Virus record (IMG/VR): IMGVR_UViG_3300017963_000197 | Location: 109,052-173,051 of that record | Direction: 5' to 3' (one strand) | Source of the DNA: a virus | DNA length: 64,000 nt | Shown: piece by piece, positions 8,665 through 17,488 of the stretch | Layout: every line of letters starts with the position of its first letter | Numbering within the stretch: position 1 is the first letter of the stretch | Translations under genes and position numbers: made by a program | Notes under the pieces: generated by a model | Told to the model about the DNA's origin: nothing | The model's database searches: none | What the model saw: the letters and a program-made list of their open reading frames with translations, nothing else

Positions 8665-9027
8665 ATGAACGCAAACAAGGACCCCGCCGAAAGGCGCGAA
8701 CACCAATTCCCGTTGGGATCGTTGGTCAAAGTCAAGGTGGATTTGACGCAACGGAATACGGACGACAACATCAAAATCAATCTCGTCGGGGACTGCCAGC
8801 TATACATCGTCGGCCACCTCTTCGACAGTTCTGGTGAACCCTTCTACATGGTCTCCGACCTGCCTGTGGCCTACCCGGTGGACGAAGACTCTCAAAGCTG
8901 GTCCCGGCTAACATTCAGTTCCATGGCCACAGTCCTGGAGTATTTCTTCGAGGACGAGGTGGAACTTCTCGACAAGAAACCTCGTACCCTCTGTCCGACC
9001 TTGCACAACTGGCTCGAAAAGGAGTAA
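8665..9027 (+). CDS. Hypothetical protein
   Basis: 120 residues, 3 nt after the HAD gene. The centre looks like a small beta barrel (LGSLVKVKVDLTQ, CQLYIVGHLFDSSGEPFYMV), as in other phage SH3-like proteins. Function unknown. Confidence 0.65.
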   Translation: MNANKDPAERREHQFPLGSLVKVKVDLTQRNTDDNIKINLVGDCQLYIVGHLFDSSGEPFYMVSDLPVAYPVDEDSQSWSRLTFSSMATVLEYFFEDEVELLDKKPRTLCPTLHNWLEKE

Positions 9028-9030
9028 CAC

Positions 9031-9570
9031 ATGGGACTATCCGTTTACGTAAGAACCTATATCGCCGTGGAAGCGTCTCTGTCATCGTTTTTCACGGACA
9101 CAGGGGAACGAACCGCCATCTGCACCCGGTACGAGTGTCACGAGGTCAGCGAGACCGCGAAGTTCTGCGAGCATTGCGGAGCAGCGGTAGGGCAAAAGGC
9201 CACAATGAAACCCACAGAAGCTTTCGCGGCTTTCTGTGAAAAGGCCGGGGCCACCCCAGAGAGCGCCTTCGAGCAACTGAAAGATGGTGATTGGGAGTGG
9301 TCTAACGACGAGGGAGAGAGCCACCCGGTCGGCTGGTACGCCGTCAATCCGGTGGAAGATTCCGAGAGCCGGGGAGAACGGCTCATGGCTCTGGGTGTCC
9401 GACTGGTGAACCACAACTTGGACGGGTGGGTCCGCGAAGCCAGGGTAGACGAACTATCCTACACAGCCAGCGACCTCACGAAGCTCTCCAGGATCGTCCT
9501 CGAACTGATGTCCGAGTTAAGGATCGACGGCACACCCAAGCTATATGTCCAGGGCTATATGTCCTACTAA
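9031..9570 (+). CDS. Zinc-ribbon protein
   Basis: 179 residues. A cysteine cluster (CTRYEC at 31-36, CEHC at 46-49) indicates a zinc ribbon, followed by an acidic helical region and a C-terminal helix pair. It is the last gene of the 8.1-9.6 kb plus-strand run and is convergent with the 715-residue protein. Confidence 0.65.
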   Translation: MGLSVYVRTYIAVEASLSSFFTDTGERTAICTRYECHEVSETAKFCEHCGAAVGQKATMKPTEAFAAFCEKAGATPESAFEQLKDGDWEWSNDEGESHPVGWYAVNPVEDSESRGERLMALGVRLVNHNLDGWVREARVDELSYTASDLTKLSRIVLELMSELRIDGTPKLYVQGYMSY

Positions 9571-11714
9571 CCTTCTGGCACTACCTCTAGGTCGTCGGGC
9601 TGGACTCTACTGACCCGCCTCCGGTCGCCCTCCTCCTCTTGTATCGTCAGACCCTTACTGGAGTGGTGGACGACCTTCCACAAAGTACCGGCAGCGTACC
9701 CTTCTTCTCCGGTGGTGGCGATTGCTCGAACGAGTCTCACCCGCTTGCCGAGAAATTTCTCATGCTGCTTCCGGCGTTCATAAGCTAAACGACCCGCCCA
9801 TGTGCTGGTCTTTGGGGCTGGTTCCGGTGGCTCCGGTACCTTGCGGTTCCCAGCATGATACTCTTCGGCTTCCAGCAACCACGGTGCCCATTGTAGATAC
9901 TCAGCGCGGGTACGTGGGTCTTCAAAGAACCGCCGAAAATCTCCCGGTGTGTAGGCGTCTACGTTGAACACTTGATCCTGGTCGATGGTCGCCGTTGTCC
10001 GGAACTTCTTGCCGTAGTTGTCGTAGGTCGTACCATCCCGGTGCCACGCATACACACACCGTTTTTTACGAGGCTCGTACTTCGCGACTCGTTCAAGCAT
10101 GGCGGGGCCTGGATTGCCGTACTGGTTCCGACGCTTCTCGCCATGCTCTTCGTCAGCGAGCCAAGCCCTATGCTGGCCCACAGTCACAGACCCCGTTTTG
10201 AGGCTCGCGTTCACCCGCTTGTGATACGCCGCGAAGTCTGGCTTCTCGCCTCCAACCAGGGCGCGGCTCGCGTCATAGACAAACTCCAAGGCTTGGCTGG
10301 AACCACCACGGGACCAGATCTTCCACGGAGGGTGGGGGTGCAAGACGGGCGACCGATCCAACAAGCCCTGAATGATGATACCGATCCGGTTATATTGCCG
10401 CATCTCGTCAGCGATTTTCTTTTGGATGTCGTCGTAGTAGATGTTGTCCGTCTCAAACGGCTCGTAGTTACGGCTGGGGTCGTCGGACCAGAAATGCGGA
10501 AGCCAAGGCTCCCTTTCGTCGAAGTCCTCGCCCGCTGCTTTGGCGGCTTTCTTGCGGTCCCTCCAAGCCTTGTGCTTAGCCTTATGTTCTCTCTTGGCTG
10601 TCTTGTGCTCGGCTTCTTTACGTTTGTGTTCCTCGATAAGCCCCTGATACTGGTCATCGGTAATAATCTGATCGACTCTGCCCGCAAAGGTCTTCGCCCA
10701 AAGTTTGGTTCCCGCAGTCAACCAGTGGTGGTTGGTGTCTGGGAACAGTTGCTCACCAAACTCCAACTGAGTGTTCATGCGGTAAATCTTCTCGCCGTTC
10801 CGAATGTAGAGAAAGGTTAGCCTGTCAGCTTCCATTTCCGCGACGGCTCTAAAGAAATCGATGTACGAGTGGATTTCCCGGTACTTATCGTGCCGTCGGA
10901 CTCGGAACGCCACGATGCAACGAGGGAAGGGTAGGATACGGTCGCGGTGTTCGGGTTGGGCGAGCCAGGAATCGAAAGCACGAAGATCTTTAAACTCCAT
11001 ACCCCCGGCTTGGTACTCAACAAGACACTCCTCGTCCATGTAGCACCGACGCTGCATGAGCCTGATCTTCTCAGTCATCTTGGCAGGTTCGCCGTCAACG
11101 ATCAGTTCTACCTCCTCGGTCAAACCCGCGTATAGTTCCACATTGAAGATGCGATTCTCGATGAGGTCGAGCGCCCCTTTCATTTGCTTGACCTGGGCAC
11201 GCATCGGAAGGGTCTCGGCTTTCATCCATTTTGCGAGACTCCTGTTGGCGTCTTCGATCTCCTTGAACAGTTCCGGGAGTTCCTGGTCCTTAGCCTTAAT
11301 AAGAGCGGTCTTATAGGCACCCACGTCCACGTTGGTGTCGAGCTTGGCCAGGGCGTGTCCCTCAGACTCGCCCGAAGGCAAAGCGGCGGAGGAGCCAACC
11401 CCAAGGCGAGCAGTCAACGCTTCGACCTCTGCCATGAGACGGCGGACTTCTTCTTTCTGTCCGTGGATGTTTTGTTGAATCACCCGCGAAGCATCTGGTT
11501 CCAGGCGGCACTCGGAATGGAATTGATCCACATGGACACGCACGGTCGAGCCGTCGATGCTGGTGATCTCTGTGTAGTTAGATCCCAGATGTGTGACGCA
11601 CCCTAACCACTCTTCATCGTCGTCTGTAACCCAATACCACTGGGCCAGTTTTGCGTCGTCGTCAACAACGGTCTCAGCCGTCGAAGAGTTATCTATCTTC
11701 TTGAGTTTGGTCAC
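9567..11714 (-). CDS. Large coiled-coil protein of unknown function
   Basis: 715 residues from a GTG at 11714. An N-terminal SH3-like segment (CVTHLGSNYTEITSIDGSTVRVHVDQF) is followed by a coiled coil at about 80-200. The central alpha/beta region contains FPRCIVAFRVRRHDKYREI. A second highly charged helix (KREHKAKHKAWRDRKKAAK) follows, and a C-terminal beta barrel (GKRVRLVRAIATTGEEGYAAGT, split strands) ends the protein. It is divergent from the GHKL-metallopeptidase gene across about 300 bp, so the two may act together. No family is recognised with confidence; it is the largest gene in the window. Confidence 0.75.
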   Translation of the reverse strand: MTKLKKIDNSSTAETVVDDDAKLAQWYWVTDDDEEWLGCVTHLGSNYTEITSIDGSTVRVHVDQFHSECRLEPDASRVIQQNIHGQKEEVRRLMAEVEALTARLGVGSSAALPSGESEGHALAKLDTNVDVGAYKTALIKAKDQELPELFKEIEDANRSLAKWMKAETLPMRAQVKQMKGALDLIENRIFNVELYAGLTEEVELIVDGEPAKMTEKIRLMQRRCYMDEECLVEYQAGGMEFKDLRAFDSWLAQPEHRDRILPFPRCIVAFRVRRHDKYREIHSYIDFFRAVAEMEADRLTFLYIRNGEKIYRMNTQLEFGEQLFPDTNHHWLTAGTKLWAKTFAGRVDQIITDDQYQGLIEEHKRKEAEHKTAKREHKAKHKAWRDRKKAAKAAGEDFDEREPWLPHFWSDDPSRNYEPFETDNIYYDDIQKKIADEMRQYNRIGIIIQGLLDRSPVLHPHPPWKIWSRGGSSQALEFVYDASRALVGGEKPDFAAYHKRVNASLKTGSVTVGQHRAWLADEEHGEKRRNQYGNPGPAMLERVAKYEPRKKRCVYAWHRDGTTYDNYGKKFRTTATIDQDQVFNVDAYTPGDFRRFFEDPRTRAEYLQWAPWLLEAEEYHAGNRKVPEPPEPAPKTSTWAGRLAYERRKQHEKFLGKRVRLVRAIATTGEEGYAAGTLWKVVHHSSKGLTIQEEEGDRRRVSRVQPDDLEVVPEG

Positions 11715-12020
11715 GGGGGCTTACCTATACTACGCCAGAAGCCCCAGGAATCTAAGAAAAATATTTTCCCTTTAGATTACCAGGACTTCCGGTGTACTAC
11801 CTGGGATTAACACACCTGACGACCGCAAACAATCCTGGAATCAGGTTGACTTCGCAGGAACAGACCGGGACTAATAGAACTCTCAAACCACGGCTACTAG
11901 AACGCTCAAATTTATATAATCTATTCCCTGCGCCATTTTCGTCAATTTGACTTTTTATATTATCTATGCTACACTTAAAAATAATGGAAGATCAGATCAC
12001 ACTCAAATCGGAGGAGAAAG
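11715..12020 (+). promoter_or_regulatory. Divergent AT-rich promoter region with sigma70-like promoter
   Basis: TTGACT (11947-11952), a 17-nt spacer and TACACT (11970-11975) preceded by TG form a sigma70-type promoter for the gene at 12021. Upstream, TTTATATAATCTATTCC (11911-11927) is nearly repeated at 43132 and 50880. The minus-strand gene has TAGTATAGG just before its GTG. This contrasts with the leaderless-type promoters elsewhere and may mark early transcription. Confidence 0.65.
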
Positions 12021-13508
12021 ATGACGAGACCTACGTTTGATGTTTCTAAGAAGGGGCTGGCGAAGACACTGACCAGACGCCCTATCGAGTTCGTCGTTCT
12101 GGAGTTAATTCAGAACGCCCTCGATGAAGACTCGACCCGTGTAGAGGTCGGAGTACACCCGGTCCCCGACAAGCGTGGCCTTTATACATTACACGTCGAG
12201 GACGACAACCCGGAAGGGTTCAAAGACTTGAGCCACGCATACACACTCTTCGCGGAGTCGCTCAAAGGTTCCAATCCGGACCAGCGCGGGCGCTACAATC
12301 TCGGAGAGAAACTGGTCATCGCCGTGTGCCAGTATTCTTACATCCGGACCACGACCGGGACCGTAGAGTTCAAGGACGACCAACGGTTCCATCGCCGCGA
12401 GCGTACCGAGAAAGGTTCCATCTTCCACGGCGAGATTCGGTTAAAGAAGGATGACTTGGCTCGCATCGAAGAAGCCGTGCGCCAGACCATCATGCCGCCC
12501 GGTATCGAAATCTGGTTCAACGGTCGGATGAACGACGAGTGGCGACCCGAGAAAACGTTCGAAGCCACGCTGGCCACCGAGAAGACCGACGAAGAAGGCT
12601 ACCTACGCCGGACCCGTCGGAAGACCAAGATCGAGGTCTACGAAGCCGACGGCGAAGCCCAACTTTACGAGATGGGTATCCCGGTCGTGGCCATTGACTG
12701 TGCGTGGCACATCAACGTCTGCCAAAAGGTCCCCCTCAACGTGGACCGGGACAACGTGACGCCCGCCTACATGAGGGAACTCCTCGCTCTCGTGCTCAAC
12801 GAGATGCACGAGGAACTGGACGAGGACAACGCCAGGAGCGCCTGGGTTGACGAAGCCCTGGAGACCGGAGACATCAACAACGACGCCGTGGACGCCGTCC
12901 TCACCGCCCGCTACGGAGAGAAACGAGTCGTTGCCGACCCCAGCGACCCGGAAGGCACGAAGCTCGCGGTGTCCAAAGGCTACAGTGTCATCCAAGCCGG
13001 GTCCTTCAACAAAGCCCAGTGGGAAAACATCCGACAGAGCGGGGCCGTGCTCCCGGCCGGGAAAGTGACCCCCAGCCCCAAAGCTTGGTCCGACGACCCG
13101 GACGCGAAGATGGCCGACTACATCCCCGAAGACAAATGGTCGCCGGGCATGAAGCGGGTGGCCGTCTACGCCCGGAGACTCGCCTACCTCCTCATGGACG
13201 AGTCGAGCCTGACGGTTTCCTACGTCAGGGTGCCCAACAACTGGTCCGCCTGTTACGGACCGGGCGAGCTTACCTTCAACCTCCGGTGGCGGAGTAAGCA
13301 GTGGTTCGAGGACGCCCACTTCCATATCGAGGATCTGGACAGCCTACTCATCCACGAGTTCGGACACCACTACAGTTCGGACCATCTGAGCAAGGCGTAC
13401 CACCGGGCGCTGTGCGACCTGGGAGCCAAGCTCAAGTCGCTGGCCATGTCCGGCAAGCTCCGAGAGCCGGTAAAGAAGCTGAAGCCCAAGAAAGAGAAGG
13501 CTGCCTAA
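12021..13508 (+). CDS. GHKL ATPase fused to HEXXH metallopeptidase-like domain
   Basis: 495 residues with a strong ribosome binding site (GGAGG). The N-terminal third has the GHKL/HATPase Bergerat fold: ELIQNALDE (28-36, the N box), DDNPEGF (61-67, the G1-box equivalent) and RGRYNLGEKL (89-98, an ATP-lid-like glycine region). This layout resembles the MutL/MORC/gyrase-B group. Near the C-terminus LLIHEFGHH supplies a zinc-binding HEXXH (445-449), with further histidines and acidic residues downstream. The fusion suggests ATP-driven conformational control of a protease, in the cytoplasm or packaged in the virion. It is paired with the divergent 715-residue gene. Domain calls are from motifs; the substrate is unknown. 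Confidence 0.82.
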   Translation: MTRPTFDVSKKGLAKTLTRRPIEFVVLELIQNALDEDSTRVEVGVHPVPDKRGLYTLHVEDDNPEGFKDLSHAYTLFAESLKGSNPDQRGRYNLGEKLVIAVCQYSYIRTTTGTVEFKDDQRFHRRERTEKGSIFHGEIRLKKDDLARIEEAVRQTIMPPGIEIWFNGRMNDEWRPEKTFEATLATEKTDEEGYLRRTRRKTKIEVYEADGEAQLYEMGIPVVAIDCAWHINVCQKVPLNVDRDNVTPAYMRELLALVLNEMHEELDEDNARSAWVDEALETGDINNDAVDAVLTARYGEKRVVADPSDPEGTKLAVSKGYSVIQAGSFNKAQWENIRQSGAVLPAGKVTPSPKAWSDDPDAKMADYIPEDKWSPGMKRVAVYARRLAYLLMDESSLTVSYVRVPNNWSACYGPGELTFNLRWRSKQWFEDAHFHIEDLDSLLIHEFGHHYSSDHLSKAYHRALCDLGAKLKSLAMSGKLREPVKKLKPKKEKAA

Positions 13509-13684
13509 GTACGATTGTAGATGCTCTCCAGCTTCTTGAGTTGCTTGGCGGTGAGGTTCTGCCCTCTTTGAAGACGCTCCTCGATATTAATCACGAAGTC
13601 CTCTTCCCACTCATCCAATTCGAAGTCCTCGTCTAACCGGAGGCAATCGTTGATGGCTCCTATCATATCCAGCGGCGTAGCCAT
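13505..13684 (-). CDS. Small conserved phage-type helical protein
   Basis: 59 residues. An acidic WEEDF segment and a C-terminal LTAKQLKKLESIYNR resemble a short domain frequent in phage proteins (LSEKQxxxLxxIYxK). Its ATG overlaps the stop of the upstream gene (ATGA), and its stop overlaps that of the convergent GHKL gene. Function unknown. Confidence 0.65.
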   Translation of the reverse strand: MATPLDMIGAINDCLRLDEDFELDEWEEDFVINIEERLQRGQNLTAKQLKKLESIYNRT

Positions 13685-13905
13685 CAGTTGCTCTCCCGGT
13701 CTGGGAGGTCGAACAACTTGGAGAGGTCCTTCGTTATGTCCGCTTCCGTGCGCCCGTAGGTGATGACAGCCTGACCGTCCATCCTGAACGGCTGTAGGTC
13801 GATAACGATCTGCTTGCCCTGCCTCAGGAGTTCGAGGTTGGTTTCGGACAGACCCAGGATAACGACCGGCTTGCCTTCGTTGTTAGTGACGCCCAGTTTG
13901 ATCAT
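13684..13905 (-). CDS. Small conserved phage protein
   Basis: 73 residues from the ATG at 13905 with GGAGGG 8 nt upstream. The pattern KPVVILGLSETNLELLRQGKQIVIDL is typical of a short conserved phage family of unknown function. It overlaps the upstream gene's 3' end by 23 nt. Confidence 0.7.
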   Translation of the reverse strand: MIKLGVTNNEGKPVVILGLSETNLELLRQGKQIVIDLQPFRMDGQAVITYGRTEADITKDLSKLFDLPDRESN

Positions 13906-14284
13906 GCGAGCCAACCCTCCTGAAACAATCCAGTGGGCCGAGCACAAGACTTTGCCCACACACCGGACACGGGTCCCCGACCACAAGCCCGTCGTGCTTG
14001 CCGTGCTCCGGGCAGAAGACCTGGAACACAGCTTCGACTCTACCCCAACCGGGGACGCCGTTGTGTTCCTGGGTACCAGCCAACCCGTTGAGGACGCCTA
14101 ACAAGCCGACGCCGAACTTACCCCCATCGGCTGCTACCTGGATTGTCGGGTGCTCAGCCAAGGCTTTGTTGCACGGGACTCTTGCCTCCGTCAGAGCGTA
14201 GACGGCTGCCGGGTCTGACTCCAACGCGCTGTTCATCACCTCGACGATGCGATCCGCTATCAGTTCATCAAGTTCTTTTTCCAT
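13883..14284 (-). CDS. Zinc-ribbon protein
   Basis: 133 residues. The N-terminal half is helical; the C-terminal half has CPEHGKHDGL and CPVC, fitting a zinc ribbon. The start is set by GGTGTAAG and a 7-nt spacer directly before the ATG (14285-14297), a leaderless-type promoter. It heads a three-gene minus operon with overlapping genes. Confidence 0.7.
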   Translation of the reverse strand: MEKELDELIADRIVEVMNSALESDPAAVYALTEARVPCNKALAEHPTIQVAADGGKFGVGLLGVLNGLAGTQEHNGVPGWGRVEAVFQVFCPEHGKHDGLVVGDPCPVCGQSLVLGPLDCFRRVGSHDQTGRH

Positions 14285-14303
14285 GGCCTACCTTACACCA
14301 CCG

Positions 14304-14948
14304 TCACCGCTTCTCGAACCGATACCCGAAATACGCAATATCTTTAGCGTATCTCTTTTCCACAATCTCTCTCCGCTTCTCATTGTAGTATTTACTGTAG
14401 TGTTCGTGGTCGGTCTTTAGTGTATGAGGAAGCGCTGTCTGAGGCAGTCCCAGATCCCGGCACACGCAATCAAAGTCTTCTTGGAGCCGCTCAAATTGAA
14501 TAAACCGAAAGGGTGCCTCCACGCCCGGCTGTGTCACGAAGTCCAACACAGGGTCCAGCAATAACCCTTTCCCGGTACCTTGCTTCGGGAACTGAGCTTC
14601 CGGTCTTCCATCTCTAGTTTCTATAATCCGGAACCAGTGGTCCAAGGACACACGCTCGTACACCTGACTATAATAAAAGTATCCGGAAACGACACGATCC
14701 CACGGGTTACGAGCGGTAGCAAAAAAATAGAACCGTTTTAACGCTTTCGGGTCAAAAAGACGGGCAAAGTAATCCAGCCTCGCGTGTTTAATATCGTCGC
14801 CAGAGATACGGACACACACATTATCGTTGTCGAAGTGTGGGTACGACGTTATAACCCCATCGGCGTAGGGAGTCAGAGCAACCTCTATGGAGTTCCCACC
14901 GGTTTTGGCCGGGTGTATAAATATAAAGTTGTGCTTGTAGGAAATCAC
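14304..14948 (-). CDS. Sulfotransferase family protein (PAPS-dependent)
   Basis: 214 residues from a GTG whose GTGA overlaps the upstream stop; a GTG at 14981 would add 11 residues. The P-loop-like 5' phosphosulfate site is FIHPAKTGGNS (11-20). The 3' phosphate-binding segment is ATARNPWDRVVSGY. The C-terminal HYSKYYNEKRREIVEKRY is typical of the carbohydrate sulfotransferase 2 group. These enzymes move sulfate from PAPS to hydroxyl or amino groups. In a phage a plausible target is a surface glycan or polysaccharide of the host, or a virion component. The family call is firm; the substrate is inference. Confidence 0.85.
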   Translation of the reverse strand: MISYKHNFIFIHPAKTGGNSIEVALTPYADGVITSYPHFDNDNVCVRISGDDIKHARLDYFARLFDPKALKRFYFFATARNPWDRVVSGYFYYSQVYERVSLDHWFRIIETRDGRPEAQFPKQGTGKGLLLDPVLDFVTQPGVEAPFRFIQFERLQEDFDCVCRDLGLPQTALPHTLKTDHEHYSKYYNEKRREIVEKRYAKDIAYFGYRFEKR

Positions 14949-15238
14949 CCCGCGTGCCTGAATATCTGGAACAGTCCACACCCTACTTGCGTGTAATACA
15001 CCTTAAGCTTCTCGCCCTTCCAGTCATAATACTTGTCGAACGGTTCGTAGCGGACTGTGTCAGCATATAACTCTCTTCCGATAACCTTGCCTTCTTCGTC
15101 TCTTTTGTCTTTCCATCTCGTGCGAACAAAGACCAGTTTGCCCGTAGTGTTGGTATAACCCTTCTTTCCAAAAGACCTGAACACATAGGTCTTTCCAGCC
15201 CGGAGATCCTTGTACTGTTTGACTGGTACCTTCTTCAC
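14945..15238 (-). CDS. Hypothetical basic protein
   Basis: 97 residues from a GTG, 7 nt after a GGTGTATT promoter-like element. It is lysine-rich and beta-rich (KTYVFRSFGKKGYTNTTGKL). It overlaps the sulfotransferase start and is probably co-transcribed with it. Function unknown. Confidence 0.65.
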   Translation of the reverse strand: MKKVPVKQYKDLRAGKTYVFRSFGKKGYTNTTGKLVFVRTRWKDKRDEEGKVIGRELYADTVRYEPFDKYYDWKGEKLKVYYTQVGCGLFQIFRHAG

Positions 15239-15274
15239 ACGGCGTAATACACCTTTTTTGGCGATCCTAGAACA

Positions 15275-15934
15275 ATGAACATCCTCACCTTACGAGTTGC
15301 CGCGAGGTTCGCAGCCCGGAGCAGTTACCGGGTAGACCGGATGAGAGTCCGCAGGGCACTGAGAATCAATCACCCGGATGCTATAGAAGACTCCAAGAAA
15401 TACCACGGCGGCTACTCCGTAGCCCGTTTCGAGCACGTCCCCATATCCAAAATCAAACTGCCGCCAATCTGGAAACCCTCAAGAGCCGTCAGAATCAGAA
15501 AGGCGATTAAAGAGGGAAAGGCGTTACCGCCTATACACCTGGGACCCAATTACGAGATCTCCGACGGCATCCATAGAACCAATGTGTCTAAAGAGTTTGG
15601 CTTTACCCACGTCCCCGCCATTATCACAGAGTGGGTAGAGACCCCCGATGAAATCGAATTACCCGAGCCTGAGAAACCTCGATTGGATGTTGGAGACTGG
15701 GTCAAAACCCGCGAGAAGTGGGACGGACGGGAATACGGTTGGATCGAAGAACAACTCCTCTATGCTTTCGACAGAAGGGTAAAAAGATGGAAGTACGCTG
15801 TGGCCTTGGTCAAGCGTGGGGACGACTGGCCCGACATTCTGGACCTGAGAGACTCAGAATTTGATCCGGCGCGAGTACCCTCCTGGGTCAAGAAACATAG
15901 GCAGGACTGGATCAAGAAATACAAAGAGAGTTAG
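15275..15934 (+). CDS. ParB/sulfiredoxin-fold protein
   Basis: 219 residues. VPISKIKLPPIW followed by PPIHLGPNYEISDGIHRTNV and GFTHVPAIIT matches the ParB N-terminal domain fold (conserved DGxHR and GxxxVPA). Such domains act as CTPases, nucleases or kinases. The C-terminal half is an unassigned tryptophan-rich region. The N-terminus RVAARFAARSS looks like an amphipathic targeting peptide rather than part of the fold. No ParA is nearby, so a plasmid-type partition role is not supported. Confidence 0.72.
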   Translation: MNILTLRVAARFAARSSYRVDRMRVRRALRINHPDAIEDSKKYHGGYSVARFEHVPISKIKLPPIWKPSRAVRIRKAIKEGKALPPIHLGPNYEISDGIHRTNVSKEFGFTHVPAIITEWVETPDEIELPEPEKPRLDVGDWVKTREKWDGREYGWIEEQLLYAFDRRVKRWKYAVALVKRGDDWPDILDLRDSEFDPARVPSWVKKHRQDWIKKYKES

Positions 15935-16158
15935 TCCGGGTACTTACAGCCGTTCTTCTCCTGCCACTCCTCCATATCGTGAGCGAGCTTCAAAGCCTCG
16001 TCAATTTTCCGACCGTCGATTCCAAGGTTGGACGCACGGTCGGCCCAGTACCTGATGACTCTGGGGGCCAGCCTGTCTTTGCCCCTGAGGACGAATACAG
16101 GTTCATCGTCGGCTACCCTGGAGAAACACCCGCGTTCGATTTCTTCTCGTTTGATCAT
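15931..16158 (-). CDS. Small conserved phage protein
   Basis: 75 residues with the pattern EPVFVLRGKDRLAPRVIRYWA and a terminal MEEWQEKNG, recognisable from small proteins in many unrelated phages and bacteria. Its ATG is 8 nt after GGTGTAGC. Function unknown. Confidence 0.72.
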   Translation of the reverse strand: MIKREEIERGCFSRVADDEPVFVLRGKDRLAPRVIRYWADRASNLGIDGRKIDEALKLAHDMEEWQEKNGCKYPD

Positions 16159-16167
16159 AACGCCTTG

Positions 16168-17001
16168 CTACACCATCCTGTCTTCGTGTTTGGCAGACAA
16201 TAGATTATACCCTCTGGGCACGCTGTGGTTAAGTTTTATGAGCACCTTGGCCCGCTGTTCCCAGGACTCGTCGCCCCTAGGGTCGTAGCCACGTACCCTG
16301 GACATCCAGAGTCTTACGGTCGTCCCGTCGATTATCCTGAAAACCCAACCCCAATATGTCCGGCCGTCCGGAGCATCGAGGTTGTGTTTCACAGGCTGGC
16401 TCCCCTCGTAGTACAGCCAGTCAGACCCTATGTGCGGCAACTTGGCCGAGCCAATAGCGGCGTTCACATTCGTCTTAATGTTTGTCTTGTTTGAGACCCC
16501 CACGCTAGTGACTACGAACAGGGTTGATTTGTTGACTGTGCTTCGCTTGAAAAAGAAGGGCTTGTGGTAATCCCAAACGCCCTGGACTCTCTCCACGTAA
16601 TCGATCAGTTCCTTTTCCAGATCCGTCAGGGTGTCCGGAGCCTCGTCAAACAAGCCTCCCATACTGACATCGTCGTCCATCCACGAAAGGTCTTCGTCCG
16701 ATTCCTCTGGCTCTGGTTTGGCGGAACCAGGGTTAACAAAATTCTTGGCCAGCATCCGGTACTCCGTGATCTGGTGTGCGGACGACATGTGTTGAAGATG
16801 GTCCAGAAGACCCTCTACCGTCTCTAGGTAGAAGGTGTCGGCCTTCTTCTCCGTGTCAAAACCCCCGGCTCGAATGTCTTCGTGCAGTGCCCTTAGCTGC
16901 CTCGACACACTGTCGGAACTGAGGTCCTTCCAACTGCACGCGAGCGCCTTTATTAATGTCTTGCCGTACCTCGACCTGGGTCCAGTGTTCTCCTTCGCCA
17001 T
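16168..17001 (-). CDS. Hypothetical protein
   Basis: 277 residues with GGAGGG before the ATG. The N-terminal half is helical, followed by an acidic linker (EPEESDEDLSWMDDD). The C-terminal half is beta-rich with many tryptophans (YWGWVFRIIDGTTVRLWMSRV). No family recognised. Confidence 0.65.
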   Translation of the reverse strand: MAKENTGPRSRYGKTLIKALACSWKDLSSDSVSRQLRALHEDIRAGGFDTEKKADTFYLETVEGLLDHLQHMSSAHQITEYRMLAKNFVNPGSAKPEPEESDEDLSWMDDDVSMGGLFDEAPDTLTDLEKELIDYVERVQGVWDYHKPFFFKRSTVNKSTLFVVTSVGVSNKTNIKTNVNAAIGSAKLPHIGSDWLYYEGSQPVKHNLDAPDGRTYWGWVFRIIDGTTVRLWMSRVRGYDPRGDESWEQRAKVLIKLNHSVPRGYNLLSAKHEDRMV

Positions 17002-17035
17002 TGCTTCCCTCCATTCACAGATTTCATCTTCGCTT

Positions 17036-17149
17036 TCATTTCGTTCTTCGCTTCTTCCACAACGTCCAAGCTACACCGCATAAGACGGCAAACAGAAGCG
17101 CCCCTTGGACAGCTAGGAGCACCATGGCGGACATAACAAGTAATTCCAT
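17036..17149 (-). CDS. Tiny single-pass membrane protein
   Basis: 37 residues starting at the ATG that immediately follows the TAG of the upstream gene. One hydrophobic helix (MVLLAVQGALLFAVLCGVAW) is followed by a basic tail (KKRRTK), which predicts an N-out or C-in inner-membrane peptide. Coupled translation supports it. Confidence 0.5.
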   Translation of the reverse strand: MELLVMSAMVLLAVQGALLFAVLCGVAWTLWKKRRTK

Positions 17150-17488
17150 CTATTCTTTTGCCGCGTCTTCCGCTTTCAGGATGTCTAGCCACCTCCGGAT
17201 CTTGGCAAAATGCTCTTCGTCGCCTCCGTGCAACATTAGCTGAAACCTAAAACACAACTCAGCGAACCCGGCCCTTATGACGAACAGATAGAACTCGTCC
17301 TCTGTCACGCCATCAGGCAATCTGACATTAAACCTGCCCACGTGGATTTCATCGGAGGCGTCCTCAAAGATAGCTTCGGGCCACTTTCCACGGATCTCCG
17401 CCTGTAGCTCCACTCTATGCTCGCCGCCATAGACGAGTTCTTCTATAGCTTTAGGTCCGGGTTCAGTAGTTTCGCATGAGGGGCACAT
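17150..17488 (-). CDS. Hypothetical protein
   Basis: 112 residues. The chosen ATG overlaps the upstream gene by 46 nt, so the true start could lie further in. The N-terminus CPSC may be incidental. The central part is alpha/beta (DEIHVGRFNVRLPDGVTEDE). Function unknown. Confidence 0.55.
   Translation of the reverse strand: MCPSCETTEPGPKAIEELVYGGEHRVELQAEIRGKWPEAIFEDASDEIHVGRFNVRLPDGVTEDEFYLFVIRAGFAELCFRFQLMLHGGDEEHFAKIRRWLDILKAEDAAKE

Noticed and set aside
9972-10820. 282-codon plus-strand frame
   Set aside because: Antisense to the 715-residue gene; no start signal and no recognisable protein features.
12603-13325. 240-codon minus-strand frame
   Set aside because: Antisense shadow of the GHKL-metallopeptidase gene, which has clear motifs in the opposite frame.
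15275-15934. ParABS partition system
   Set aside because: The ParB-like fold has no ParA neighbour and lacks an obvious helix-turn-helix domain; such folds also serve as nucleases or kinases.
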